A stretch of DNA of 64,000 nt from Paragonimus skrjabini miyazakii (lineage: Eukaryota > Platyhelminthes > Trematoda > Plagiorchiida > Troglotrematidae). Position numbers and translations under genes: made by a program. How positions within the stretch are numbered: position 1 is the first letter of the stretch; every line of letters starts with the position of its first letter. The notes below the pieces were generated by a model. The model worked only from the letters and a program-made list of their open reading frames with translations. It ran no database searches and was not told the DNA's origin. This document shows positions 24,601 to 38,490 of this stretch, one piece after another. The stretch spans positions 57,432 to 121,431 of the forward strand of contig JTDE01002004.1 in the NCBI GenBank assembly GCA_014338405.1, given 5' to 3'.

Positions 24601-25972
24601 ATCAGCAGCCTAGTGTGAAGTTCTCTGAAACAAATGTGTTGATCACTACAAAATTGGCCGCAAGATTAATATTACCGTATTATCATACCCGAACAGTTAA
24701 TGGTGTTTTGTTTCGTGTAATGTACGGCTTATGCGACGAACTCCACAAAAGAACGAGTTGTTGCGCTTTCACTGCAAATGATATCTCTTTGTTAAGGACT
24801 TCTCGACCAGGTCGAAGCTTCCGTTTTCACTCAATATGTAGTTTGGTTGATTGCTAAGTTTTATTTAGGGGTTCACTAGATAGAAAGTGATGAACGTCCA
24901 CAAGTTCGTGTACAGATAACCAATTTGGTCAGATTACGTTAGGAAAAAGGCAATAGGGTAAGCTCTGTTCCTTTTGGCGGTAAATATTAGTTAACGTCTC
25001 TCTACCAACAGGATATGAAGTCCGGCTTACTGGGTTGCATGTAGTGCATTGTCATACCGGCCTCAAATTTAGCGGCGCGAAATTCACGCAGCTAAATAGT
25101 AAATCATAACCAATTGTGAGTGATGTTGTGGTAGTTTTGTGATTCAAACAATACCAGCCCTCAGTGCGCTTGACGATCCCTAGAATGGCTGTCTCTAATC
25201 AGCCTGAAATAACGATATTCATGTAGGTCACCTATGGTTTTCTGGTTAATGACGGGCACAGAGTTAAATGACTTTAGCTGAAAAACGACAACAGCGACAT
25301 CTCGCTTCATTCGCCCACCTTTTCTGAAATGAAGACATATTTTTACTAACCAAGACCGGTCAGAGATGCGAATACTTAACGGTCTCTATGCAATAGAAAG
25401 TTACTAACACTCGGTGCAGTATGTTACATTGGACCAAAGAGCTTGTGGGCTTTCACACGCCCAACAATTTAAAACATGCACCATACAATTCTAATTCGTT
25501 GTAATATTTTTAGAACTGCCAACATATGGAGATAAACTTACACAAGTTCATCGCAGAGTACATGCACGAGGTTCTCTACCGACGAACAAACAAAGATTTG
25601 GAAATTGGAGGACGAAAACGTGTCCAAAAATGTACGGCTGTCAGGAAGAGGCTCGACAGTTTTGACCAGTTTACAAACATCGGAATAATTACATCTCTGC
25701 GATAAAATTTTTATCGATAATTTTATTGAATTTTTTACTCTGCATAGTTTGAGCTTACAAAAGGAATTGTTGCCTTCAACCGCAACTTTTAAATACACTG
25801 CAAATCAATTTGGTTCACAAAATTGCTTGTGATTACAGGAAAATTTCTCCCAAATGAGATATGTCAAGTTATCAAATATCGAAGGAAAATAGATGTGACT
25901 CTTGCGGTCACTGTTTTTGTACAACCTTCCACATAATTACAAAATTCGGTCTATCATATTAACTACTACAGG
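21601..25972. other. Mostly unrecognised; LINE 5' remains possible up to about 22400
   Basis: Minus-strand frames at 21879-22215 have no recognised motif but lie where the 5' part of the LINE would be. A perfect 7-bp hairpin (CGGTGTG/CACACCG) lies near 22293-22311. From 22400 to 25972 no coding region or repeat was recognised. Confidence 0.35.
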
Positions 25973-26394
25973 TGTTGTATGACAGGCAGTTTCGCCTGTG
26001 GGTAATATACTACTTGTGAGTCGTATACTGCTCACAACGAAATTGCCTGTCATACAACCTGTCAAACATCCTTGTCACGGCACCAGTTGTTGTGACCGAA
26101 AAAGACGTTTGGCCTGAGAATTCATTCATTACGCAAGCTCCCGTATGGGTCATGTCAAAAATCAAACCACAAACGTGCACACTCATTTGCAAGTCAGACA
26201 TGCATTAACATACAACATTGTTATCCGTCTTGGTGGAACTTCAGCCGTAGCGCGTACACAATATTCCGATAGTCTCTTCTTGTTCGTCGTCTTCCTGACG
26301 TTCGGAGCTTGCCCTTTTTTCCTGAATGTCGCCTGTGGGTAATATACTAATTGTGAGTAGCATACTACTCACAGCGAAACTGCCCATCGTACAA
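25973..26394. repeat. Small foldback element with palindromic ends
   Basis: A roughly 68-bp unit (CGCCTGTGGGTAATATACTA...) occurs twice in the same orientation, at about 25993-26060 and 26328-26394. The first copy is flanked by a near-perfect inverted repeat (GTTGTATGACAGGCA / TGCCTGTCATACAAC). The second contains a perfect inner hairpin (GTGAGTAG / CTACTCAC, loop CATA). The outermost ends, GTTGTATGACAGGCAGTTTCG and CGAAACTGCCCATCGTACAAC, are also inverted repeats of each other (17 of 21 positions). This fits a foldback or MITE-like element of about 420 bp. No target-site duplication was found. Confidence 0.6.
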
Positions 26395-27169
26395 CAAAGG
26401 TAGTGACAGAAATATGAGTTAAATCCCAAGAGTGTGCAAACCGATGTAAATACGAACAATTCGACAACGTCTTTAAAAGGATATTTCCGTGCACTCACAC
26501 GCTGTTTTAGTATCAACAATTGTGAGAACGATGCCTTATTCCTTAGCCAAGTTCAGTTGCACTCAGTCCAGAACTGAAAAAGCGCAGTAAACACACAACT
26601 GGTCAAGTTCATAAGGTTCGCCGTTAACTGCTAGATTCCGAAATGGGCTATTCAAACTGTCTATTTGAAACGGAACTCATCAAGCAAACATGAGTTACGT
26701 TGATATTGCATTAGTCCTGATTATTGCTGTCAGTTAATTATAATTTGAGTCACCGGATGTGTATCAGGCGTGATTTTTAAACTGCTGTTTGGTTAACCCA
26801 TAATTCACTTTCACAAATTCCACAATATATTGTTTTAAATTGTCTAACGTTTACTTTCTGCGAACTATTAGAACACTTATGCAAACAATTGGGTTGATCC
26901 AGACTATAACTCCCCAATTTTTTGAATTTGTACTATTACCTATTGTGTGTACTAAATAGACCTTATAACAATATCATTATGCTCACATGAACAAATGTCA
27001 CTTGGTTAGCAACGTGTTTGTTTGTTTATTGCAACTGACAAGCGATTTGCACTGCACCGGATTGGTTCATGGTAGTCATGTGATAAAGTCGGAGTCTGAG
27101 TAGAGTTAATTCATATAAATGAACTCCTATGGAACCGAAGTTTATTAGTCGCAATTTCTCAACGCGAAA
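26395..27169. other. 5' flank of the CAP-domain gene
   Basis: No gene was recognised. The promoter and 5' UTR of the downstream CAP gene probably lie near the right edge, but no convincing TATA box or initiator could be fixed. Confidence 0.4.
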
Positions 27170-29621
27170 ATGCAGAAAGAGTTCAATGAAGAGTGTATCA
27201 ATGAACACAATAGGTAACTTTTCAATGATCACTAATATATTTTCCAGTTTTTAATAAATCCATTTTAATAAACAAAACTAGGTGATATGTAATCGCTCTA
27301 AGAGACAAGGAAGAGTAAACTGCGCTTTAGTTTCAATTTATGTGATGAATTCTCAACTAAAATTGATTCCATTGCAACTGACAAATATTGTTGGAGATAC
27401 CTATTCTGTCGCATGCATGCAATATTGAGTAAAAAGCTGTGGAAAGCTACGCTAGTAAATCGATTCAGGAACCACTAGCTCAATAAATACTTTTACTGAG
27501 GTTCTTCTGATACTTCAGGCGATTACCGATGTGCATTAACGTTTCCATCCGTATCTTTTACAAGAATTTTTCTAGAAATTTTTGTTAAATAATAGGCAAG
27601 AATCAACCGGCTAACATTCGTATGTATGTATGATATTGACAGGCTCAGAGCGCTGCATGGATGTCCCGAAATGACAGTGGACGAAGATCTTGCCCGGGGA
27701 GCTCAAGAACACGCAGAATATTTGGTTCAACTTGGGCGTCTGGAGCATTCCAACGGAGATTACGGGGAAAACATCGCGTTCACTGGTGGGACGTGCACTG
27801 TTGAATTTTCAGGTAAATAATAGCCAATCCCTATGTGCTTATCAAACCGTAACAACACAACTAACCACAATCAGATGCCCCATGTGGAACTGCCCATATT
27901 AAAAAGTGGCAGTTTTGGATATACGGGTAGTTACCTGCGAGCACTATGGTAGATTTGTTCATTTTGAAGAATTCAGGTCGTGAAAAATCTGGGCTTTAAC
28001 TGGATTTTAACCATGAACATAAACAGCATTCCCAAATATCCCAAGCGCTCCATCACATTAGTTATAGAACCACTCTAGGGCTCCAAATTTCCATACGTGG
28101 TATCAGTCACCCACTCGTCCCACTGTCTTGTACTGAATATAGAAATATTCCAGGGATAAACTGTCTCGGTAGAATCTCTCAAAGACTCGAACCAAAATAC
28201 ACCAACGTCACCGGTAATCAGCAACTGGACCTCTATATTTAGTTTGAGACTATGACAATGGGAATTGAGCATAATGTTTGGTATTTATAAAACAAATCTT
28301 GTTCACGTTCAGCTTTATCAGTTAAAACTTTTTATGTAACACACGGTCGAACAGTTTAGAAAGAACGATATCATTATCACTTAAAACGGTCATCTCGACC
28401 TAGTTCTTGATAAATTTACTTTTACAACACATCTTTTCCGCAGTATGAATAAAGAAAACTTGATGGAACTCTCAGTTAATGCGAATATGCTTCGGCAGGT
28501 TCACCATCATAAAGTGTAACTGTACAGAAATAGTTTTGCTCCAGGGTGTTGTTTTCTGCTTGGTACTTTCTTAGGTAATAAATTTACCCTAACTTCACAA
28601 GATAGGACTAGTGTAAATGTTGCCCTAATGATGTCCCCTATTACGGTGATGAGAATGCTTAAGAGTCTAACTGAAAACTTACAAAAATACTCAGCAAAAA
28701 TTTTATAAATGTCTAATCGAAAATCTCTCCAGCCAGTTGTCGTCTTACTCGATTGTTTATGTTGTAAGATTGAAGCTTCTACCAATTAACGTTTACAAAA
28801 TTTCAGGAACGGAAGCAACCGACAGATGGTACAAAGAAATTGAAAACTATCAGTATGAAAGCGATGTTCAGCTGGAATGCGGTAAGTGACGTTCCATTGA
28901 CGACGAAATACTTACGCACTCTTTTTTATTGTTTATTTTCTATGGAAGCATTCCATAGTAACGTTCACCACCTTTCCAGAACGTTCCATAGATGTAGTGT
29001 TTGACATATATGTTTAAAACTCTAGTGTACAGTCATACTTATACTCATGTTTTTATACTAATTGTACTAAATTCCTACTTTCTTGACGAGTTCAAATTAT
29101 GGACTAGCCATATATTTGTTTTACCCGAACTAGTTTGAAAAGAAAAGCGCCGGGTAAAATATATATTTTATCAACTGCGTCTGTCATTTCTGCAATATAT
29201 TAGACAGTATTACGACAAACTACCTATTCTAGCAAGTCAAACGTCTACTACTCATTGTTCTTCACATCAACAAAACCTGATCACCTCAAATGTCTACGTT
29301 TTATTTTAAAGTGTACTCTGGACTGTAGATTCGTTTAAGAACGGCAGCGACGTTTGTTCAGAGAAAAGCACAATAGATTTAAGATTGTTTGCGCAGTCTC
29401 TAAGACTATTGCTAATTCGTCCTTTGATGTCATCAACATGACGTTTGCTATTTTAACCAGGTCACTTCACACAAGTAGTCTGGAAAGAAAGCACATCTGC
29501 TGGATTTGGTCGCGCTAGTAACGAAGACGGTACCAAAATCTACATTGTTGGTAGATATTATCCACCTGGAAATTTTGAGGGCCAGTGCACAGAGAATGTG
29601 CCAAAACCCTTGGATACTTAA
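27170..29621 (+). CDS. CAP-domain (SCP/TAPS) protein, GAPR-1/GLIPR2-like, four exons, complete
   Basis: Four exons join in frame through GT/AG introns: 27170-27213, 27643-27812, 28807-28881 and 29461-29621. They give exactly 150 codons (149 aa plus TAA). Order: an FNxxxxxEHNR start (residues 5-15); RALHGCPEM; RLEHS (His50); YGENIAF (Glu57); DRWYKEI (Glu82); GHFTQVVW (CAP1-type signature, His98); VGRYYPPGNFEGQ (CAP2-type signature, about 126-138). The four CAP cavity residues, His, Glu, Glu, His, are all present. Length is close to human GAPR-1 (about 154 aa). No signal peptide is visible, so it resembles the non-secreted group of flatworm venom-allergen-like proteins, named for homology only. 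GAPR-1 relatives associate with Golgi or other membranes; the precise role here is unknown. Exon 1 (14 codons) is assigned from its ATG, its in-phase donor and its family-matching EHN. Confidence 0.88.
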
Positions 29622-32600
29622 GACCCTCTATATGAACTTGTAGTAACGCCTTTAGAAGGAAACTTTGAAATCCGTTTTGACTCTTCTGTAAAACGTTATT
29701 TTTTTCATTTTTTCGATTTATTTGTTTTTTACTACAACGCCCCCGCGCGTTTTTCATTCCACCTTTTCTGAATTGCAAGCAAATCTGTATTCATTTGAAC
29801 TGTTTTATTTCTGACAAAACAAAATTTGCTAATTGGTTTTTCTTCGTTGAGCCATTTTTATCGCAAATGAAATCATATGATGAGTATTAGCGAGATATAT
29901 TGCAACGTTTTAAGCGCTATATTTTGTTACAATCTGTGATCATTCGAACTGCTAAGAATATTTTGACTCACTCTGTGTCCTCAGTCAATCAGCTGACATT
30001 AGATGGAGTCACGAGTCGGCGAACTGGCTTATCTTGGTTTTCAGGCTGGCTCATTGCTTGGCACACTCGTTTTGTTTCATACGTGCTGTTTATCTAACAA
30101 GAACTGTCTGCTTATTGGTTACGGCAGATATAAATGAACCAACAGGTGGGACATCCACTAGTTTTTATACCTGCACGGTTGCTCCAGCGCAATATTCATG
30201 CTGTAATGAATATACCATCATATTTGATCTAGCATTTAATGGAGAGATCTCTTAGCGAAGTAATAGCCATTTGGAACTGTCACTATGGCCATATTTGCGT
30301 CTACCATTTGCTTACTTACTGCTGGCGCATTGCGCCATGCATGGCTCATACTCGAAAAAAACATAACTTCCGTACGAACGTTATTTACACTTGTACCATA
30401 CCTGTTCAAATTAGAAAATGGCGCATTTATTTCGAAGCAGCAGCTAGATTGATTATCATGCATGTGTGCTCCTGCGTATCAAGACATACTCTGTCATCCA
30501 ATCATTTTACTGAGAAATGATATCAGTTCCTTAGTTTTACGTTTCACCTTTACATTAGACATGTATCCACTCCACGTTCACGGTCGCCTTCTATCGAAAT
30601 TATTGATGGGGCATGAACTGGTCGAAAGTATTTGGTCTACTTTACTCTCCTAAATCGTTCGTCTTTTCTATGCGAATCGTGTGCAGAGTCAGTAATCACG
30701 AAAATTAGAAATTGTATTGCACGCAAAGTTATTCTCAAATCATAGATGCAATAGATTTCTTAATCTGAGCTCATGAAGTCCATTTGCCGAAATGTAGCTT
30801 CTTCAAAATTAGTCGGGGGAGAATTGAAGATCGTCCTTTTGAGTAGTGTCAAGTATTAGTTGTTGATTAAACTGAATAAACTATAAACATTTCATCTAAG
30901 ACGTTGACAGTGCTTTGCGTTTCCGTAAGCACTGGCCCAAACTTCTGGAGCTGTTTCCGTCATAAGCCATTTAAACCGCAGACGAAGATACTGCATAAGG
31001 CCTTCATTTTTTATCTTTCAGCTGCACTGTAAGCTGAAAATTGTGTGCCCTGCAACATCGGCTATATTATGAGAATACTTTTTGTCGCTTGTACTGGAGG
31101 CACTAGTTTTCCTACCGTAATTTCTTCTACAAAATAATACATCCTCATCCTCAAAAATCAATGTTTCTTACTAGTGTGCGTAAGTTTCTTACCGTAGTAA
31201 TGACTGATCATTATAACATAGGAATGGAACGTAGTTTACGGCTTGCAGTCGAAGCTGCTATGATATTTTGAAATATGTTTATTGGCATTCACTCATAAAA
31301 TCAGTTTTTTTTATACTTGAAAAAATTGCTTCACGGATATCAGTAAATGTGGATCTGTGGACAACATCGAGTAAACCCTCAAACCGTCATTCGGAATTGG
31401 CGATATGCTTTATTATCGAAGATAATTCAACCATGATATTTGGAGACATGATCGATATCATAAGACAAAGCATATCAAAAGTAACTTGGAATCAGAAATT
31501 TGCATTTGTGAAAAATGTTTGAATTTTTTGCAAAAATTGCCGTGCTTAAGAGTCAATTTTAAAATTGTTGTTTAACCCCGCTTTTGAAATATTGGTAGGT
31601 TTTATTGTTGCTGGAAAGATCAGTGATACAATAAAACGTTTACAGTCAATGAGGAAGTCACTGTATCTCCTCGCGAAGCGATTAAGCAGCCTAAACGCTG
31701 TACAATATAAAATGTAGTCTACCCACTAAATATGACAGTTGTGTAGTGCCCGTCAAGAAATCAGTGACAGTATTTATCACGGTTATTTCAAGAAAATGTG
31801 GTGAGAACTCAACTTACATTAGTTACGTGGGTGTGTACTGCTGATGAGAGCTTACAGGAGTGGAACTCGTGTGCGACACTTTTTCGTAAGGGTTTAGTTG
31901 GAAAGTCTATACAAGTGTTCGAGCTGCGTTAATTCTTGAGTGGTGTCAAATCCATGTTAATAACCCCTCAAATACTTTTCAATAAATGCTTCCAGGATAT
32001 TCGAAATTTTGTTCAGGTCATGTGGATTATACTCATAGCATTTTCTTCATCAGTAATTTTGTTAAATTACAGCACAAAGATCATAATACACACGAATGAG
32101 TAAGTTCGAGCGAAAGGTATATTTATCGGCGGGTATCCGCCAGCATACTACTGGAGCACACGTAATCGTTCCGTTAGCATTTTGACACTGGAAAATGGTA
32201 GTTGATTCATTATTGCCGGTAAATTAAATGGGAAAAAGATGCTACTTTGGATCTCTTCACAATTGAACCCTGTGATTCAAATCGTTTCAACGGCTGCGAG
32301 TTCACCTCAGTGAACTTTCAGATAATAGCTTCCACTTTAATGGGTCAGTAGGCATATGCCTACTTTTGAATCACCTGAGTGTAATATTGAAAACTTCGCC
32401 CTCAAGAAGAACGGTCAACGTGATTCGGCCTCCGCAACCAAAAGTTTTCTGCGAGCTCCTAAAGTGCATAATGATTCTACGATTGATAAACACGGAGTGG
32501 AGATACTTATTTTGTCAATTTTCAGCTCCTTTTTTTTACAAAAAATGGGACGGAAAGTTCTGACGACTGGATCTGGCAAAGGAATGCTTTACAACCCCAT

Positions 32601-35600
32601 TTATCTAAGCCTATTCCGTTTACAGATTTTGGGGTTTTGACTGAACGAATCGCAACACATATGTTTCCGTTATGCACTATTGGTTTACATTGCACCAACA
32701 GGCGACGTTACGCCTGCGAACCTTTCCAATACATGTGTTACTTCAATTTGAACACCCATCAGTATCCATGTCTAACTGTTACAGTTGATTTATCATTCCC
32801 AGTAAATCATTGTGCATACTGGTTACACACTTCCGTACTTCTGTTCAATTCTGCTATTAACAGTTTCACAATGTCTTTAGACTCTTACAAGCATATTGCA
32901 GGTTTACTGTGAAGCTTAACTGTTCTGTCTGAGATTCCTAAGATTTTAAGAAGGGTTATAAAATCTAGAAGGTACTGAAAGAAGAGACTGAGGAAAACAT
33001 ATATTCGCTCTTCATTTTTAGGGTTGGAATTGAAACTATATTCATTTTCTGATAAAACAAGAAAACTTTTCACATATGCTAATATCTTTGTTATGTAGGC
33101 AGAGTACGATCTTGTTAGATCATACTTAAAGATTCAGGAAGAACAAACATCCAAATATTTGTTCAAAAGTGAAGTCGGCCATTCATTTCCCCACTTTCGA
33201 ATTTTAAGCACAAACCATCGGATTTAGGCCACTGAATAAGCTATAGGTTCAACTGCTCAGTTGATTGCTTGCTTGCATTAGCCGCACCGAACTTTACACA
33301 AAATTTATACTTTCTCAAAGTCCAATGTTTCCGTCTTTTCAGTTCACATGTGGACATGCTCGTCAGGGCGAATGTAAATACGTTCGCTAGCTAAAATAGA
33401 ACGATAATCCCTTTTGCCAGACTCAATCCATAAGAGATCGGATTTTGAAATTTTATCGCAATTATTTTCACTGATTACCCTGGCCCCACCTTGTTGAGCA
33501 TTTGTTTGTGAAGTAGACTGAAAAATTATGTAACCACTTTAAATGCAGATGCTCACTTCGCAAACCAAAAAGAGGAGCAAACGATACCTTTAAAGAGATA
33601 CAACTGTCGTTAGCCTGAACCTGATAGCAAGATGGATAGCTGTTTCAATTGCCGAGATGGTTCTCTGAAGTCAGCCATGAACTGGGTGTCTTGACTGACA
33701 TCGTTAGGCTGGGCAACGAGTTTGTTTTGAATTTTTGGGCTAAGTCAAACATGTTGTTTACCACTGATCACTGTTACGACAGAATGCCTGAAGTACACCT
33801 ATACTTTCATTCAAAGCTAAGCCTCCAGTTCGTGTTATTCCAGCCTGTTCGTTGTGTTCCTGGTAGATAATGCTGAAGATTCCGTGACCGTTTGTGGAAC
33901 TAGTTAAAAAAGTCTAATGTAATATATATTAATTGCAATTGGGCATTCGTTTTCAAACGGTCAAGCAAAAACTGCGTCAAAACATTTAAAACTGTAATAC
34001 ATTCAATTTAAACATCTCCAGTGAAAAATTTTACGAATGATGTGGACACATTTCTGTCACCTTGTGCTAGTACTCTGATTCGAAAGGTGAAAGGTTAGCC
34101 CAACTGTCATATCAAACAGCGCTTCGACGTAATGCATTGTTTAAAACTGAACCACGGTCTGCTTCAAAAATGACTGAAACCCAGTCTCTAGAGGTGTTCT
34201 GCAGAAATTGTTTGAACGTACGGCAAATATGTAGACTGTGATGATTTGTCTGTATTTAAACGTCAACCTGCTCAATTATTTTCTGTGGAAGCAGGTTAGT
34301 TTGTTCAAAATGCCATTGTTTTTATCGATTTTAACAAATTTTGTACAGTTCAGCCCATTATTATTCCAGGTCCAATTGGACTCAGGCGTTCGAGCAGGCT
34401 CTAACTGAATCCTAGACGGGGTCACAGAATAACGGACTTTCATTAAGGCGGTGGCGAGTGCGATAATCACAGTTGGACAAAACACCTATTGTAATCTATG
34501 TCTGTAGATGTTGTATGCGCTGTAATTACTATTGTAAGCACAATGAATACGCCTTTTCTCACGCTGTTCTACAGTGTCCAATTCACTGCCGTGCACACAA
34601 CTTCAACCTTTTTAACATCGGAAGTTCACACATTATGTTTAACACTGCTACATTGTATGGTAACAGACTTTGTTTAAAATATTCACAAAAACCATTATTA
34701 TACAAATATTCCTACGTTGCCATCAGTTTCGTTCCAAATCATCTTACAAGTGCGTTAGCAACATAATAAGTTTTTGCGCTTCATAGTTTGCTACTTCCTA
34801 CAGTCAAACAGGCTGCAAGGATCGACGTACGTATTAATCGCTTTAACCTGCTACGTTTGGAGTTCACTTGAGAAACGGTTTATTTTAAAATGTGGCTCAC
34901 GTTATTTTGACGACCGTACAAAACATTATTTATCATAATTGTTATGAGGTGTAATAGCCTTTTGCGTGAATGTGCTTTACAAAATGCGCGGAATTCTACA
35001 AAAAACTGTCCTAAGTCAATACTGATTGCTCGCAGTGGACTGAAGGTTTTTCCAGTTATTTAGAAATGGAGACTTCATTGTCCGCAAGTGTTTACAGATA
35101 TTTTTGCCAGATACTTGTGACTTTTGTGACGAGGAATATAACGTTCTGTTAATTCGAATGGTCCAGCTAAGGTAATGACCACATTCGTGATGAATCCGTC
35201 ATAGCTGCAGCCTGCACTATTTTATCACATTTTGAGTACAATACAACAAGCATGCGGAAGTCGGTTATTAAAATCCACCTTATATATCAGTCCAGTCCAT
35301 GTTGGTACCTTAGTAGGAACTACGCACGATTGTATTCAACTTAGATCAAGTTTTCCATCATAACTTTGAACACATTTGTTCAACTGACATCCATTCCAAT
35401 TAATTACAGTCAACGATTACAAGAGCGACTGAAGTGGTCATCATACGTGCATTTGATGATGACCGTTTAAATTACTACTCGTAAAATTGTTCTCCTGAGC
35501 AGTTGGTTTTTATTGGGTCGTGACAGACAACTTATCAGGGTAGTAGCAGTCATCCTGTTGGACAGAAACACAGGTTGACTAGAGCAGTACGCTGGATGCC

Positions 35601-38152
35601 AACGCATAAATAACCGCTCTCCCTTAGCTCTAGTGAAAGCAAAATACAACTCACTTGTTTTTCAAAGTATATGACCAACCAAGCCGTTTAACTGAGGGCT
35701 TGTAAGTCAAGCAAATGCGAGTTGCGTCGGAGTCGCTTAGACCTTTATTATTTTCTGTAAACTAATTGAGGGGTAATCAGTCACTGGACGGGTTCTGCAA
35801 TAGAATTTTGTTAATCAACTCAAAGTACGTCCATATTTAAAATGCAATACTCACGCGTTCAGTTGTCTTCTCGTAAGCAACAGAAAGAAAACGTCACCTT
35901 TAGTTTTGAAATTGTTTCCAAATACTACCTGAAAGTGGTGAGCTTGTACTTTAACTTTTAAGGAGAGACAATGGAACTTTTATCGGTAACGTACAGATCA
36001 CCGGATGGGAAGTCAGCTGTTCAGAAACTTGCCCAAGTTTGACTATTGTTTTCAGAAAGTGTAGTGTGTTATAAGTTCTTGTCATGTGACTGAAATGGAT
36101 GTAAGTTGATTAGACGGCATTTGAACAGACGGTAACCACTTTTTTCATGCTAACCAGTGTAAAAACCTGACAACAGGTCAGTAAAGTTGTTCACCTATGC
36201 ACAACAGTTTATGCGTTGAGCAATTGCGTAAACTTAGTTGAATGCGACCAAGAAAGTTAGCACCTGTAAACTATTTCTACTGATCTGGAATATTCCAATC
36301 GAATGGAGTAAATGAATTGTACATTACCAATAGTTGATCGCGCTTGTTTCAGTCCCAAAACTGTTTCCGGTCAGTCCCTTCTGAAGCTTACAGATCTCAG
36401 TGATTTACATGATTAAAGATGTCTTAGTCATAGGACCTTCAGTTGCAGTTAACTATATCTTCTCTGCAGACGATCAAACAATCTTAGCGTTATTCATAAG
36501 TGAATGTAACTGAGTATTTTTTGGGGATAATTTAGTCATGCCTAATTTGAGATCATTGACGGAGTGGTTAACAAAACTGACTTGCGAAAACGTGGTCAGA
36601 GGTCTAATTCCAGCCGTAAAAAATGATATGCACTGTGGACGAGCTGTAACGACAGCAAAACGGTAGAATAACATTTTACAGAGCTCACTGAAAAATCTAC
36701 AGCAGCAAGTGAATTGCCATAAGTTATAAGTGCAGACCGAATTATACCAACGAAAGTTTCCCAATATTTACCAGGAAAACTGTATGTATGCATTTGCGTG
36801 GTTTGGATTCTCTCGTTGCACTGAAAGCAGTTTAGTCGGATCTATATTTATTTGTAGCTAGTTGTAACAATAATTGGTGTTTTATAGACAATAATGCAAT
36901 AAAATGTTTAATAACTCAACATGTAAAACAATTTCGCCTAACGTTCTGTATCAGCTCAACTGAACGCTTTTTGGTTGAACATATAATGTTCTGTAAGTTC
37001 TGATGCAATCAAAATAGCAGCAACAGTTTACATAAAAAGTGTAGTAAGTACTTTGGGGAAACTGTACCGTGAACCATATACCATCCATCTGAATGTGTCA
37101 TCCAATTTAACTCAATAATTATATTCTGAAAGACATATAAATTTGACTAGGGTATCTCTTTGTTTTTAAGACACAAGCTGTAATCATAGAATTTTCAACA
37201 TTACTGTATTTGTGGATGAAAACATACACTTTTGAACAAACAATAAAAATAAATCGAAATACTAAAGTACACTCAAGTTTATTGAAACCTACAAAATTGA
37301 GGCGCTACATGGATACGCCTTATTAAAGATAAATGCAAGCCCAGCTAAGTATTCAGTATGTTGGAATAGTTATCTCACATTTAAGGTGGAGAGCGTAACG
37401 ACTGTCCTGAACGTTTTGCTTATAGCAAGGGTACAACATGTCTGGTTCCCCTACTTATCAATGTTTCTTTCTGTCAAGTAAACATAGAGTTGTCCAAACA
37501 ATGTGTAGTGAAACCTGTAGATATTGTAACAAACTTCTCACGGAATTGTCTACTCAGGTGTACTTAACTAATACTTAACCCACTGAGGTATTCCAAAATG
37601 TACAACCCAGTATTTAGTTCGTAAAGTAGATCATTGATAACCTGGAGTTAGAATTCAGGCAAGTTACCGATAGCCACTAATAATTGCCAGTGTGCATCAT
37701 TTTAACAGAAATTACACTTTGTCACTTAAACGTGGTGTATATTCTTGAGTTAACTGTTTGTGAAATCTTGCGGGGGTCGTCACCTTCCCGGATTTATTGG
37801 TTGGACTCAATATTAGCGAGTGAGATGGTTGGATGTCCAGGTCCAAAATTGATATTTCTGAGTTATCGACTTGAGTTTGTGGCTAAAGCTGTGAAGCAAA
37901 TGTGGGACTAAGTACGTTGTTTCTGTAAATCATCCGAAGTCCAGCTACTTCAAACTTGGGCTTGTTATAAATCACATTTTTGCTTCAGATGTAACTGTGC
38001 AAAATTCAATTAAAAACATTTCAGTAGTAATGATGAGCAGTCTGTGATTTTGTGACCAATGCTTACAACTGTACGACTTTTCACCCAGCTTCCTTTGAAC
38101 AGGAGCATTCGAATCAAGTTCATTTTTGTTGACGCTATTAACTAATGTGTGT
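29622..38152. other. Long unrecognised intergenic stretch
   Basis: About 8.5 kb with no supported gene. Open frames are below 100 codons and lack motifs. A frame at 31268-31522 has a short stretch (VNVDLWTT) that weakly recalls hAT transposases, but there is not enough to call it. No polyadenylation signal for the CAP gene could be fixed downstream of 29621. Confidence 0.4.
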
Positions 38153-38347
38153 CTGTGGTGATTGTCACTGAACCTATTTACCATTACTGTTGTTTTATTA
38201 CATTGTTGACAAGAAGCTGTACAATTGCGTTCGAAAGAAAAATTACCTGTTTTGCTCAGGTCGGTTGTTATTACTTCTGCGTCGAAGCTGGCTCTGAGGT
38301 TGAGCTGAGTTAACTACTTCATTTCTGTACTCCTGGAATCATAACAG
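38153..38347 (+). repeat. Gypsy-family LTR copy (plus orientation)
   Basis: The sequence starting CTGTGGTGATTGTCA and running to ...GGAATCATAACA aligns, as reverse complement, over nearly its whole length with 47265-47448, the 5' LTR of the minus-strand Gypsy element. Shared blocks include ACATTGTTGACAAGAAGCTG (ACATTGTTGTCAATAAGCT there) and ACAATTGCG. It also aligns partly with the 3' LTR at about 43425-43530. Flanking coding sequence is absent. Confidence 0.7.
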
Positions 38348-38490
38348 TGTCCTTTTCACTGCCGAAACTAGAACTCTGGCCACATTTCCATTAGGCGACT
38401 GAGATGGCCATTGCGCTGGTGATTTCACATAAATAGTATGCAAACACTCAGCCACATTTGTATACGAGTGGCGACCAAAAATACAAGATG
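38348..38490 (+). repeat. Post-LTR leader fragment of the same retrotransposon family
   Basis: This follows the LTR directly. It shares CACTGCCG-ACTAGAACTC-GGCCA and a later ATGTAAACGCTCA-like block with the interior of the inverted-repeat element at 4995-5392. It is probably untranslated leader sequence of the LTR element, left after loss of the rest. Confidence 0.45.

Noticed and set aside
31268..31522. Open frame with a VNVDLWTT stretch recalling hAT transposases
   Set aside because: Only a few residues match, with no dimerisation domain or terminal repeats; likely chance.
31840..31900. CTGATGAG word as a second hammerhead candidate
   Set aside because: No GAAA follows the possible stem II; the core is incomplete.
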